NCBI GenBank assembly: GCA_964370445.1
Contig: CAYJJK010000007.1
Span: forward strand, 1 to 44,732
DNA from: JAAYCI01 sp964370445
Lineage (GTDB): Bacteria > Bacillota > Clostridia > Oscillospirales > Ruminococcaceae
Reading direction: 5' to 3'
DNA: 44,732 nt
Below, in pieces: positions 17,275 to 25,917 of the stretch. Made by a program: the position numbers and the translations under genes. The notes under the pieces were generated by a model. The model made no database searches, was not told the DNA's origin, and saw only the letters and a list, made by a program, of their open reading frames with translations. Each line of letters begins with the position of its first letter. Within the stretch, counting starts at the first letter, position 1.

Positions 17275-17707
17275 GTTTTTTATCAAGTCAGGCATGATGA
17301 AACAATCATGATTTTTAGAGCTAACTATGATAAATTAAAGTAATATAGCTTGAAATGAAAGAGAAAATACAAAATCTTACCTGTCACCTTTTTCACTTCT
17401 TAATTTTCTTCACATCAAATATTTTGTAACGCCACAAACCCGAAACTTCCTTGAATACAAAATAATAATATGGTAAGGTATATGCATTGGTATCTTATGT
17501 TTTGGGCGCAATTTTTTAACAATCGCCAAAAGAAAAACAAAATATGGGTGTGTAGCCTCTTCAATGAGCTTATGGCGTTCAAGCTGAAAATCTTTATCAA
17601 AATATTTTCTACTAATCGTTAATTTTTAATTCATTTCTGAAAATATCAGCAGCTATTCCGCCACATGAAACCATTTCTGTTTTAAAGAAATATGTGTTTT
17701 TTCCATT
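17275..17707. other. Intergenic stretch, no gene seen
   Basis: AT-rich divergent intergenic region between the aminotransferase promoter and the ArsC/Spx-like gene. No ORF with a plausible ribosome site was recognised. Confidence 0.5.
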
Positions 17708-17730
17708 GTTCATTTATGGCATAAATGAAC
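17708..17730. promoter_or_regulatory. Perfect 10-base inverted repeat upstream of the ArsC/Spx-like gene
   Basis: GTTCATTTAT (17708-17717), three bases GGC, then ATAAATGAAC (17721-17730). It is followed after 14 bases by the 12-base palindrome GTGCAATTGCAC (17745-17756). With no T tract and lying 50-100 bases before a start codon, these look more like operator sites than terminators. Confidence 0.45.
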
Positions 17731-17807
17731 ATCCATGTGAGCAAGTGCAATTGCACAGAAATCCTGGCAAAATGGGCTGATATGACAATAGCCAAAAGGA
17801 GTATAAC

Positions 17808-18167
17808 ATGGTTTTAGTTTGGTATCCAAAATGCACCACCTGCCAAAAGGCAAAAAAATTTTTAGACGAGCAAAAGATGTCCTTTACAACAAGGCATATC
17901 AAAGAAGAGAACCCAACATTTAATGAACTGAAAGAATGGCATGGCAAAAGTGGCTTGCCACTGAAAAAATTCTTCAACACAAGTGGCCTTGTGTATAAAT
18001 CCCTGGGGCTAAAAGATAAGCTGGCCAACATGAGCGATGATGCACAGCTGCAACAACTGGCAACAGACGGAATGCTTGTAAAGCGCCCATTGCTTATTGG
18101 CGAAAACTTTGTTCTTGTTGGGTTTAAAGAAGCCGAATGGATGCAGAAAATAGGCGACTCCCACTAA
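17808..18167 (+). CDS. ArsC/Spx-family thioredoxin-fold protein (putative arsenate reductase-like)
   Basis: A 119-residue single-domain protein of the ArsC/Spx/YffB family. It starts VWYPKCTTCQKAKKFLDE, with a CxxC redox pair at residues 10 and 13, continues with RHIKEENPT, and has the conserved LLKRPLL-type segment (MLVKRPLLIGENFVLVGF) near the C-terminus. Both transcriptional Spx-type proteins and thiol reductases share this layout. The CTTC motif and the lack of a Spx-like C-terminal extension make a small reductase (YffB/MgsR-like) more likely than the global regulator Spx, but the two cannot be told apart with certainty. The ribosome site AAAAGGAG precedes the ATG, and two palindromes lie upstream. 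Confidence 0.82.
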   Translation: MVLVWYPKCTTCQKAKKFLDEQKMSFTTRHIKEENPTFNELKEWHGKSGLPLKKFFNTSGLVYKSLGLKDKLANMSDDAQLQQLATDGMLVKRPLLIGENFVLVGFKEAEWMQKIGDSH

Positions 18168-18291
18168 CCATTGTGTTCTGCTAAAACCGTGAAATAATTT
18201 TCGTCAAAATTGGCATATAAAAACCCAAACCAAGCGATATTGCAAGGGATGGACTTTTTTGTTGCAGGCAGCAAATTCTTTCGGATTACAT

Positions 18292-18639
18292 TTATGAACG
18301 TAGTATTTTTTTCATATCCTTGCCTTTTGCAAGTTCGTCTATCAATTTGTCTAAATATCGAATTTCTTTCATAATTGGTTCCTTAATTTCATCAATTTTC
18401 ACACCACATATCGAACCTTTGATCTGATTTCTGTTTGGGTTGAGCATCGGCGCTGAACTAAAGAAGTTTTCCATATCAAGGTTATTTTCGAGCTTTTGTA
18501 TGTCGTTTTTTGTGTAACCTGTTAACCAACAGATTATCTCGTCTACCTCATCGGCGGTTTTCCCCTTTTTCTCTACTTTTGCAATATACAGCTTGCGCAT
18601 CTCACAAAAGCAAAATGTATAAATATTGTGTCCATTCAC
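18292..18639 (-). CDS. DUF2200 family protein
   Basis: A small soluble protein of 115 residues, full length for DUF2200. Recognisable family stretches are YIAKVEKKGKTADEVDEII, CWLTGYT, SAPMLNPNRNQIKGSICGVK and the C-terminal EIRYLDKLIDELAKGK, which are strongly conserved. No biochemical role is known to me. The start is a GTG at 18639 with an AGGAGG ribosome site 8 bases upstream. It lies 45 bases after the ABC permease gene on the same strand and may be the last gene of that operon. Confidence 0.85.
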   Translation of the reverse strand: MNGHNIYTFCFCEMRKLYIAKVEKKGKTADEVDEIICWLTGYTKNDIQKLENNLDMENFFSSAPMLNPNRNQIKGSICGVKIDEIKEPIMKEIRYLDKLIDELAKGKDMKKILRS

Positions 18640-18683
18640 TTTTCTTTCCTCCTATACAATTGCGAGATTGAATTATATTTTTG

Positions 18684-19502
18684 TTAAATATGTAAATCTC
18701 GTTTATTATAACCAATACAGCCCAGCACAATGAATAGAATATATAAGACAAAGTAGATGGCCAATGCAGTTGCAGTGTTGTTTGAGATGGTTACTGTTTT
18801 GTTGATACCAAAACTGATAAACGGAGATAGATACGTCAAAAAATCCATTTTGTCTCCAAGCAAGGTGCCAAGATAACCCAAAAGATAACTTGTAAGAACA
18901 GCAAAGCTTGCAACAGCTCCTGTGATATGCTTTGCATTTATCCCCGAAAGTGCAAGGCCAATAGCGCTAAAAAACAGTGGAGTAAACCCCGAAACTGTGG
19001 AAGCTTTAATAATTTTCACCGCATCAAAGGTATCGCCGCCGTTGATGGCCCCGCAGATCAGTGTTGATATAAGCGCCATAACCACAATGATGATTACGGA
19101 AATACTTGCCGTTACGTATTTTGCGATATAAATTTCTGTGCGGCTAATTGCAAGACCATTGAGAAATTCAATCGATTTTGTTTTTTCTTCTTTTAAAATA
19201 AGCCCTGTGGAAAAAGTGGCCGAAAAAATTGCAACTGCAATCACAATAATTCCAAAAATCGATCCATAATATGTGATAAAATTCGACATGTCCGCTATTG
19301 ATTCCATGCCAAATAACAACAAGAGTTCCTCTGGCATCATCTCCATTTCCACTTGCGCCATATCCTGAACATGAGGGAACAAAAGCATGTATAGAGCCAT
19401 AAAGGCAAAAATAGAAATACTCCAGCCAACAATCGTCTTTCTATTTACAAAGAGGTTAAATTGGCTGATATTCAAAATATTTCTCAGCTCTACATTTTTC
19501 AT
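18684..19502 (-). CDS. ABC-2 type transporter permease
   Basis: A 272-residue membrane subunit with six predicted membrane segments and a large loop after the first (about residues 42-70, acidic, PEELLLLFGME). That loop and the ATFSTGLILKEEKTKSIEFLNGLAISR stretch after the second helix are typical of ABC-2 permeases of drug, bacteriocin or sodium export systems. The ATG at 19502 overlaps the stop of the ATPase gene (TGATG), with GGAGG 7 bases upstream, so the two subunits are made together. The substrate is unknown. Confidence 0.88.
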   Translation of the reverse strand: MKNVELRNILNISQFNLFVNRKTIVGWSISIFAFMALYMLLFPHVQDMAQVEMEMMPEELLLLFGMESIADMSNFITYYGSIFGIIVIAVAIFSATFSTGLILKEEKTKSIEFLNGLAISRTEIYIAKYVTASISVIIIVVMALISTLICGAINGGDTFDAVKIIKASTVSGFTPLFFSAIGLALSGINAKHITGAVASFAVLTSYLLGYLGTLLGDKMDFLTYLSPFISFGINKTVTISNNTATALAIYFVLYILFIVLGCIGYNKRDLHI

Positions 19503-20329
19503 CACTTAACCTCCTTATAGTAATTGATAAATTCATCTTCTACCGATTTTGTTTTGATTTCAAGGCTATTTAAATTTAATGTAGCCAGTTTTGCCACAAG
19601 TTTGTTGATGTCATCATCAACCTCATAGCTCTCGCTATGGCCATCTTTTGTTTGGTAACTCACAATTTGTTGATATTTAATTTTCACATCAGCCAAATCG
19701 AAATAATCCACAAGCTCTCCGTCTTTTATCACGGCAACCATATCACAATATTTATCAATTTCAGCCAAATTGTGGCTAGAGAGAAATACAGTTTTTCCAC
19801 GTTCTTTTTCTTGCAACAGCAATTCGAAAAATTTATTTTGCATAAGAGGGTCAAGGCCATTGGTCGGCTCGTCTAAAACAATGAGCTCACAATTCTTTAT
19901 CAGCCCTTGAATTAAAGAAAGTTTTTTACGGTTGCCAAAACTCAGCTCATTGATTTTTTTTTGCAAATCCAGCTCAAAATATTGAGCTAATTCATCAATT
20001 TTTTCAAACGGTGTATCTGAAAACTTGGCAGAAAATTTCAAGAGCGCAAACCCTGTAATATTGTCATAAAACTGCGCCTCACTGGGAATATACGCAGCTT
20101 TACATTTGATCTTTTTTGTATCTTTCGCACTATCCAGGCCAAAAATACTCATGTTGCCACTGCTTGCGTGAATCATGTTAAACATGCTTCGCAATGTGGT
20201 GCTTTTGCCTGCACCGTTTTTACCCACAAAGCCAACAATTTTTCCGCTTGGCACAGCAAGCGATAAATGATTTACCGCCGTAAAATCACCATATTTTTTA
20301 CTAAACTTTTTTATATCGATAACGGACAC
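19502..20329 (-). CDS. ABC transporter ATP-binding protein
   Basis: A 275-residue ATPase that powers the permease encoded next to it. Walker A is GFVGKNGAGKSTTLR (about residues 33-47), the signature motif is a divergent LSFGNRKKLSL in place of LSGGQ, Walker B is LIVLDEPTNGLDP and the switch His is in FLSSHNLAEID. The C-terminal 60 residues form a short extra domain common in export ATPases of the BcrA/NatA kind. The start is a GTG at 20329 with GGTGG upstream, inside the end of the methyltransferase gene (19-base overlap). No accessory membrane fusion protein is present, so this is a simple two-component exporter. Confidence 0.92.
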   Translation of the reverse strand: MSVIDIKKFSKKYGDFTAVNHLSLAVPSGKIVGFVGKNGAGKSTTLRSMFNMIHASSGNMSIFGLDSAKDTKKIKCKAAYIPSEAQFYDNITGFALLKFSAKFSDTPFEKIDELAQYFELDLQKKINELSFGNRKKLSLIQGLIKNCELIVLDEPTNGLDPLMQNKFFELLLQEKERGKTVFLSSHNLAEIDKYCDMVAVIKDGELVDYFDLADVKIKYQQIVSYQTKDGHSESYEVDDDINKLVAKLATLNLNSLEIKTKSVEDEFINYYKEVK

Positions 20330-20907
20330 TCCGCCACCCCTTTCGCACGTAAAATCATAACAAAAGAATCGTTCTGTTCAAATTCTGCATAATAAAGTAT
20401 TTTTTCAATTTCCAGTTCACTCGGAACCAATTTTTCCAGTGTGTCTTCGTCATAATAAACAAATCTCAACTGCCCGTCAAATTCAAATTCTTCTCTGTGT
20501 TTTCCGGCCCAAAGTGTTGCAAAAATAATGCCATTTGGGTTTAAATGCATGTATTGATTTAATAAAGACTTCACAAAATCATCCGTTTTTAAATGTTGAA
20601 GAACTTTATTTGAATAGATGCAATCAAATCGGTTTTCAGTTTCAAGCGTCACTGCATCCAAAACCAATACATCTAAATCACTTTTTTTCTTGAAGTCCGC
20701 AATAAAAAGTTGAGAATAATCACTGCCCGTTACACGATAATATTCTGACAAAGAAATCAAATCAACACCAGTGCCCATGCCAAGTTCTAACAAACTTGAG
20801 CCGTGAGCAAGCACCTTACAAACCTCCTTTATAATAAATTGGTTATCGTACTCCGCCATCATATTTGTATACAAATCCACATTTTCTCTGTGTTGAAAAT
20901 AATCCAT
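20311..20907 (-). CDS. Class I SAM-dependent methyltransferase
   Basis: A 198-residue Rossmann-fold methyltransferase. The SAM-binding motif I is SLLELGMGTGVDLISLS, followed by VTGSDYSQLF (acidic ribose-binding residue), VLVLDAVTL and FDCIYSNKVLQHL (motifs II-IV). It most resembles small-molecule methyltransferases with a methyltransf_11/25 core; the acceptor is unknown. The ATG at 20907 has a GGAGGT site. It heads a minus-strand operon with an ABC exporter and overlaps the ATPase gene. Paired methyltransferase and exporter genes are seen in self-protection or natural-product settings, but nothing else here supports that. Confidence 0.88.
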   Translation of the reverse strand: MDYFQHRENVDLYTNMMAEYDNQFIIKEVCKVLAHGSSLLELGMGTGVDLISLSEYYRVTGSDYSQLFIADFKKKSDLDVLVLDAVTLETENRFDCIYSNKVLQHLKTDDFVKSLLNQYMHLNPNGIIFATLWAGKHREEFEFDGQLRFVYYDEDTLEKLVPSELEIEKILYYAEFEQNDSFVMILRAKGVAECPLSI

Positions 20908-21347
20908 CGAGTACCTCCATTTCAAAATATATCCCTTAAGCTATACTTTAATATCATTAAACCTGTCTACATGAATAAAGGCGTAGAAGATGTGGCCGGT
21001 TAAAAATACATCGGCACTCTAAAAAAAACTGGGGAGAATATGGTAAAGGTTTTGTTTTTTGCACTTTTCCATAAATACAACAATGACAAATGATACCAAA
21101 ACAAAAAAAACAGAGATATTGCGTCACATTTATAGTGCACCTCCAGTTTACTAAAATAAATATTTTTATTATACCATATGGGTGCAACGCAATCAAAATA
21201 ACTCGCACCAACATTCCATAATGCCAAAACACACCTATGTATGCACACTGCTCGTTTTCATTATAATCCATTATCGTCTTTGTTATTTAAATCCCCTTTT
21301 TTCTTTTCTCCTTAGCTCATTTACCCCTTAATACTCTTATAAATCTC
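20908..21347. other. Long leader and divergent intergenic region
   Basis: From about 21160 down to 20908 this is the predicted 5' leader of the methyltransferase-ABC operon (promoter at 21168-21196). It contains a GGAGGT site at 21144-21139 placed 9 bases before an ATG that is directly followed by TGA (21129-21124), and a 17-codon open frame further down. No conserved gene or known riboswitch was recognised. Confidence 0.45.
21168..21196 (-). promoter_or_regulatory. Predicted promoter of the methyltransferase-ABC operon
   Basis: On the minus strand TTGATT (21196-21191), a 17-base spacer and TATAAT (21173-21168) preceded by TGG, an extended -10. It implies a leader of about 250 bases. Confidence 0.75.
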
Positions 21348-21375
21348 TTGCGCAAACCGCTAGAATTGTTATACT
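21348..21375 (+). promoter_or_regulatory. Possible promoter of rnhA
   Basis: TTGCGC (21348-21353), a 16-base spacer and TATACT (21370-21375). A second TATAAT-like hexamer follows within 15 bases, so the exact start of transcription is uncertain. Confidence 0.5.
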
Positions 21376-21422
21376 ATATTATGATATAATCAAACCCTAG
21401 CAAAAAAGATGGGAGATGTGGC

Positions 21423-21866
21423 ATCATTAAACAGGTTTATATTTTTACAGACGGCGCGTGCAAGGGAAACCCAGGTCCCGGAGGCTGGGGTGCCATTTTG
21501 CGCTACCAGGGTACAGAAAAAGAAATCTCTGGCGGTGAAGAAAACACCACAAACAACCGTATGGAACTCACTGCGGTTATCCGCGCCCTAGAGCTATTAA
21601 AAGAACCCTGCCATCTCATTCTCACCAGTGATTCAAAATATGTGTTGGATGGCCTGCAAAAAGGCTGGGCCAAAAGTTGGCGGGCGCGTGGCTGGAAAAA
21701 AAGTGATAAAAGCCCCGCTTTAAACCCAGATCTTTGGGAAAAACTTTTGCTTCTTTGTGAAGTACACGAAATTGAGTATTGCTGGATCAAAGGCCACGCC
21801 GGGCACAGTGAAAATGAGCGTTGCGACGCTTTGGCAGTTGCCGCAGCCATAGCATTTTCGCATTAA
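21423..21866 (+). CDS. rnhA: Ribonuclease HI, no canonical start codon
   Basis: RNase HI cuts RNA in RNA-DNA hybrids. The protein of about 147 residues has the whole catalytic set: VYIFTDGACKGNPGPGGWG with the first Asp, NRMELTAVIRALE with the Glu, LTSDSKYVLDGLQKGW with the second Asp, and IKGHAGHSENERCDALA with the His and last Asp. The frame is open from the TAA at 21387, but no ATG, GTG or TTG occurs before the first catalytic Asp. The next candidate, a TTG at 21498, would remove the Asp. The best starts are ATC at 21423 or ATT at 21426, 7 or 10 bases after GGGAG. A lost base that shifted an upstream GTG out of frame is the other explanation. Confidence 0.9.
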   Translation: MIKQVYIFTDGACKGNPGPGGWGAILRYQGTEKEISGGEENTTNNRMELTAVIRALELLKEPCHLILTSDSKYVLDGLQKGWAKSWRARGWKKSDKSPALNPDLWEKLLLLCEVHEIEYCWIKGHAGHSENERCDALAVAAAIAFSH

Positions 21867-22050
21867 CAACACACACATTTTCAGTAAAATGCTCACGATC
21901 ACCTATTTTATTCATCATAACCATTTTATTTTTTGAGACACAGTCCCCCATTTTTCCTGTACCCATTATATATAAAATTCACCTGTGTTTAATCGCCCTC
22001 TCCATTTTAGATTTTATCAGAAGCTTATTATAACGGAGGAATAGCACACT

Positions 22051-23112
22051 ATGCAGGACACAAAAACACAATATAATGATAACTCCGTGGTGCTGGTGGC
22101 TTTATCCGGAGGCGTCGATTCCGCCGTAACTGTGCGCATTTTGCAAGAACAGGGCTTTAAAGTGCAAGGGGCAGTTATCCAGTTTTCAAGTGCACATCAA
22201 AAAGCTGTTGCCGCAGCACAATTGGCTGCAAAAGAACTTGATATTTTGTTGCACGTAATAGACGGGCAAGCTCTTTTTGAAAAAGAGGTCATCACACCTT
22301 TTTGCCAAATGTATGCTTCTGGGTGCACCCCTTCGCCTTGCCTTTTATGCAACCCAACTGTTAAATTCCACTTGCTTTGCCAAAAGGCTGATGAGCTTGG
22401 CATATATTTTATCGCCAGTGGACATTATGCCAATTGTGAAGAAAAAAATGGCCACTTTTGGATTGCCAAAGCCGAAAGTGCCAAGCGCGACCAAAGTTAT
22501 ATGCTTTACCGTTTGCCGCAAACTATTTTAGAGCGTCTTTGTTTGCCTCTTGGTCACTTCGAAAAAACCCTGATTCGTGAAATGGCAAAAGAACGAGGCC
22601 TATCTAGTGCCAAAGCCCCAGACAGCCAAGAAATTTGCTTTATTCCGAACGGTGATTATGCTTCTTACATCGAGTCTCGTGGAATATCTGGTAAACAAGG
22701 CCGTTTCATCGGGCCAGATGGTCAAGACCTTGGCTGTCATCGCGGTGTGATGCATTACACCGTAGGGCAAAGAAAAGGGCTTGGTATTGCTTTAGGTGAA
22801 GTGGTTTTTGTGCGCCAAATCACAGAAGATGGGAACGTTTTACTCGCACGTGCCGGAGAGGAATATTCCAGTGAGATTGAGCTGTGGAAGGTGCATTGCG
22901 GCCACACAGAGCCTTTTTGTGCAGGCCAGCGCTACGAGGTGAAAATCCGTAGTGCCGCAAAACCGGTTCCATGTCAAATTACTCAAGTAAACAACGAAAG
23001 CCTTTGCATCACCTTCGATTGCCCACAACGTGCAGCCGCACCCGGCCAACATGCCGTTTTGTATCAAAACCAATATGTTGTGGGCGGCGGTGAAATCAAA
23101 CATAGCTTTTAG
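22051..23112 (+). CDS. mnmA: tRNA-specific 2-thiouridylase
   Basis: MnmA puts sulfur on U34 of the Lys, Glu and Gln tRNAs, using ATP to adenylate the base. The PP-loop SGGVDSAV is at residues 19-26. The catalytic Cys lies in GCTPSPCLLCNPTVKF and the second in DSQEICFIP. The interaction loop and the C-terminal beta-barrel (HYTVGQRKGLGIALG, VRIRSA-like segment, QHAVLYQNQYVVGGGEI) are present. The N-terminal nucleotide region is slightly shorter than in many homologues, giving 353 residues. The ribosome site GGAGGAA lies 9 bases before the ATG. The MscS gene follows 16 bases later. Confidence 0.96.
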   Translation: MQDTKTQYNDNSVVLVALSGGVDSAVTVRILQEQGFKVQGAVIQFSSAHQKAVAAAQLAAKELDILLHVIDGQALFEKEVITPFCQMYASGCTPSPCLLCNPTVKFHLLCQKADELGIYFIASGHYANCEEKNGHFWIAKAESAKRDQSYMLYRLPQTILERLCLPLGHFEKTLIREMAKERGLSSAKAPDSQEICFIPNGDYASYIESRGISGKQGRFIGPDGQDLGCHRGVMHYTVGQRKGLGIALGEVVFVRQITEDGNVLLARAGEEYSSEIELWKVHCGHTEPFCAGQRYEVKIRSAAKPVPCQITQVNNESLCITFDCPQRAAAPGQHAVLYQNQYVVGGGEIKHSF

Positions 23113-23128
23113 TAGAAAGGAGCCTTCC

Positions 23129-24259
23129 ATGCTGGCATTTTTCGATAGTCTCTCCATTGAAAGCAACCTACTTTTCACCTTGGCTGTAGCCGCAGGCTTT
23201 GTGGTTGTTTTTTGGTTTTTGGGTTTTTTGTTGTCACACAAAATCCTTCCGTTTATATTAAATCATATCGATTTAGACAAGCATCCTTTTCTACATCTGT
23301 GTTTAAAAGGATTTCGCTATCCTTTGTTTGCCCTTTTTATCATGGTTGGCATCTATATTGCCGGATACACCTTTGCCAATTTGCAAGACCCAAACTTGCC
23401 CAGTGTGGTTTTAAACACGCTTTCCAAATTGCCCACGGTTTTAAACAAAGGCATGCGTATTACCATCATCATTTGCATCACCTGGGGTCTTATGGCCTGT
23501 AGCGATATTGTCAATTTAGTAGTACGCAATGCGCGTTCTCGCCTGCAAATGTTAGAAGATAGTAGCTTCACACGTTTTTTGACAGGTTTTTATCGGGTTT
23601 TGGTCATTGCATTTTCTTTTGTAATCATTCTTAGCGAGCTAAACTACAACATAAACGGCCTCATCACCGGCCTTGGCCTTGGCGGTCTCACCGTTGCGCT
23701 GGCTGCCAAAGATTCGGCCGCTAATTTGTTTGGTGGCATGATTTTGGTGATAGACAAACCCTTTGAAATTGGAGATTGGGTAAGCTGCACCAGCGTGGAA
23801 GGTGTTGTAGAGGATATTAACATGCGCAACACCATCATTCGCAACGATTCTGGCGCCTTAACCACCATGCCAAACGCAATGCTTAGTGCCGAACCCATCA
23901 CGAACTTTAGCAGCGCTATGGAGCAACGTCGAGCCGACATCACTCTCACCTTACTATACAGCACCACACGCGAGGAATTAAAAACTTTTATCGCCTCCAT
24001 TCACAATTTGCTGGAAAAAGACAAGGAAATTTTGCCCGATCGTTTTCTGGTTTGTTTTTCTGAATTTGGCGATTCCAGCCTCAATGTGCGTCTTATTTTT
24101 TACACAACAATCCCCGGATATTTTGACTATCTTAGAATTTGCGAACGCATCAATTTTTCTATCATGGCATTGGCCGAAGAGCAAGGCATTGGTTTTGCCT
24201 ATCCAACCCAAACCCTTCAAATGGATCCAGACACTTCCTTGAAGGTGAATTTACACTAG
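23129..24259 (+). CDS. MscS-family mechanosensitive channel
   Basis: A small-conductance mechanosensitive channel that opens when membrane tension rises, letting solutes out after osmotic downshock. About 376 residues with five membrane segments, the pore-lining helix being NGLITGLGLGGLTVALAAKDSAANLFGGMIL with the Gly/Ala packing pattern. It is followed by VIDKPFEIGDWV, the beta domain (VEGVVEDINMRNTIIRNDSGALTTMPNAML) and a cytoplasmic alpha/beta domain. It has two or so more N-terminal helices than E. coli MscS, close to the YnaI/YbdG size class. The ATG at 23129 has AAAGGAG upstream; a longer reading would run into mnmA. Confidence 0.93.
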   Translation: MLAFFDSLSIESNLLFTLAVAAGFVVVFWFLGFLLSHKILPFILNHIDLDKHPFLHLCLKGFRYPLFALFIMVGIYIAGYTFANLQDPNLPSVVLNTLSKLPTVLNKGMRITIIICITWGLMACSDIVNLVVRNARSRLQMLEDSSFTRFLTGFYRVLVIAFSFVIILSELNYNINGLITGLGLGGLTVALAAKDSAANLFGGMILVIDKPFEIGDWVSCTSVEGVVEDINMRNTIIRNDSGALTTMPNAMLSAEPITNFSSAMEQRRADITLTLLYSTTREELKTFIASIHNLLEKDKEILPDRFLVCFSEFGDSSLNVRLIFYTTIPGYFDYLRICERINFSIMALAEEQGIGFAYPTQTLQMDPDTSLKVNLH

Positions 24260-24459
24260 AATACGTTAAAATTCACACTCAGTTCTTTGCATCATTGTCA
24301 TCCATTCTTCCGCTTTTTTCTTCACAGTATTTTTTTCGCAAACTGCGAATGGCTGCACTCATCACCGTTATCACTTTTACGGTATGCACCTCTTATGCTT
24401 TATTTCTGTCATCTTGCGCCATGATAGAAGGTGTATTACCCCCCCGATTGGCATTGTAT

Positions 24460-24491
24460 AACAAAAAACGGCTATAAAGCCGTTTTTTGTT
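24460..24491. terminator. Bidirectional terminator between mscS and the diguanylate cyclase gene
   Basis: A perfect 13-base stem AACAAAAAACGGC (24460-24472) with GCCGTTTTTTGTT (24479-24491) around TATAAA. It has A and T tracts on the two sides, between convergent genes. The 200 bases between mscS and this hairpin hold no convincing gene. Confidence 0.88.
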
Positions 24492-24540
24492 GGTTTAGTG
24501 GAAAATTTATAAATCCATAGAAGGCGTAAAATCTTTAGTT

Positions 24541-25845
24541 TTAAGGTTTATCTATCACCCTCGAACTCATCCTTGACTGCTTGCTTGCCACTTTGTTGTC
24601 ATACATTTTTTTATCCACTAATTTAAAAAATTCGTTATATTGGTGAATTGTTTTTCCTTTAAATTTATCACAGCCAATGGCAAGAGAATACTTGTACACT
24701 GCATTTTTATTGGCTTTGTTTACTTGCGCAGTGATATCCACGATCATTGCATCCAATTCCTCTTTTGTACACCCGGTCAAAAGGGAAACAAATTCATCGC
24801 CGCCAATACGAAAGGTCTTGCCATATTTTGAAAAACTTCCATTTAAAGCATAATATGAATTTCTAAGAGCATTGTCTCCCTCAATATGCCCCAAATTATC
24901 ATTGATAAGTTTTAGGTTGTTCATATCCGAAATAATGCACCATATTTCTTTTTCATTCTCATCGTTCTCAAATCGATCATTCAGCTCTTCATGATATGCT
25001 TTTGCATTATAGCCACCGGTTAAGCTGTCGTTAAAAGAATAAGCAAGCAACATCGTTTTCATTTTGTTTGCCACTGTGGCAATTTTGCCCACTTCATCTT
25101 TTGTGTAAAGTTCATCTGGTATTTTAATTTTCATGTTGCCTGTTTCGGCAATTTGAGACATTGCTTTTTCAAGTTTAATTAAACTAACGCTCATGTTTTT
25201 TGAGAAAAATCTTGTAAACAACACCACACCCAGTATGATGGCTACACTTACAATAATTCCTGAAATCAAAATCGACACAACAAGAGTATCGTTTGTTTCC
25301 AGCGCATCATTCATCAGTTTGTCTTCCTGCACAGAAAACGCGTCGATGCTTCCAAAAAATTCGTTGGCAATGGGGGTCACTGCCTGCAATGCAAACAAAG
25401 CCTCATCATAGCTTCCATTTGCAAGCCAAATATCAGCAGAGAGTATCATGCTATCTTTATACACATTCTTTTGTTCAATAATATATGTAAACTCTTCAAG
25501 TTGATCACCACTCAATTCACTTGCATAGGCATCCATTTTGCTGTCAAGCGAATCAAATGCGGCGATATAATCGTCATAATAATCATTTTTCACTGCCTTA
25601 TCTTCGGCAAATAGAATGTCACGCCCTAAAACACGGCATACATACATTTGTCTGATGATTGCACTTAGCTCCTCTTTGTGGCGCACATTGGTATCAATGA
25701 TGTTTTGCGAAGACATATTTACAATTGCAAGTGAAAAAAAAGAAAACAAGCTAATAATTAAAACATTTGCAATAACAAACGATTGTAACGGAAGAAATTT
25801 CTTTCTAATGGGTGCGTTGTTTAACCAGTTTACAAACTTTTTCAT
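24541..25845 (-). CDS. Membrane-bound diguanylate cyclase (sensor-HAMP-GGDEF)
   Basis: A predicted c-di-GMP synthase of 434 residues. A first membrane helix (about 20-44) and a second (about 190-214) flank an extracellular, mostly helical sensor of about 145 residues, the layout of a four-helix-bundle ligand domain. A HAMP-like linker follows, then the GGDEF domain (about 275-425) with DMNNLKLINDNLGHIEGDNAL and an intact FRIGGDEF active site. No RxxD product-inhibition site is obvious directly before GGDEF, where the sequence is YGKTFRIGGDEF. No EAL domain is present. The ATG at 25845 has AGGAG upstream. A promoter about 260 bases upstream and a possible small ORF share its transcript. Confidence 0.92.
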   Translation of the reverse strand: MKKFVNWLNNAPIRKKFLPLQSFVIANVLIISLFSFFSLAIVNMSSQNIIDTNVRHKEELSAIIRQMYVCRVLGRDILFAEDKAVKNDYYDDYIAAFDSLDSKMDAYASELSGDQLEEFTYIIEQKNVYKDSMILSADIWLANGSYDEALFALQAVTPIANEFFGSIDAFSVQEDKLMNDALETNDTLVVSILISGIIVSVAIILGVVLFTRFFSKNMSVSLIKLEKAMSQIAETGNMKIKIPDELYTKDEVGKIATVANKMKTMLLAYSFNDSLTGGYNAKAYHEELNDRFENDENEKEIWCIISDMNNLKLINDNLGHIEGDNALRNSYYALNGSFSKYGKTFRIGGDEFVSLLTGCTKEELDAMIVDITAQVNKANKNAVYKYSLAIGCDKFKGKTIHQYNEFFKLVDKKMYDNKVASKQSRMSSRVIDKP

Positions 25846-25917
25846 TCCAAACTCCTATCTTGCCTTCTCACAATACCAAAATCGGGGATATGCTTTTTTA
25901 AAAAACATTCCTGCTTT

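Noticed and set aside
21498..21866. TTG at 21498 as the start of rnhA.
   Set aside because: It would remove the first catalytic Asp and the conserved GNPGPGGWG segment that are encoded in frame just upstream.
24350..24477. Short plus-strand frame of about 42 codons with a lipoprotein-like LFLSSC stretch.
   Set aside because: It has no ribosome site, its stop lies in the terminator stem and it has no recognisable mature part.
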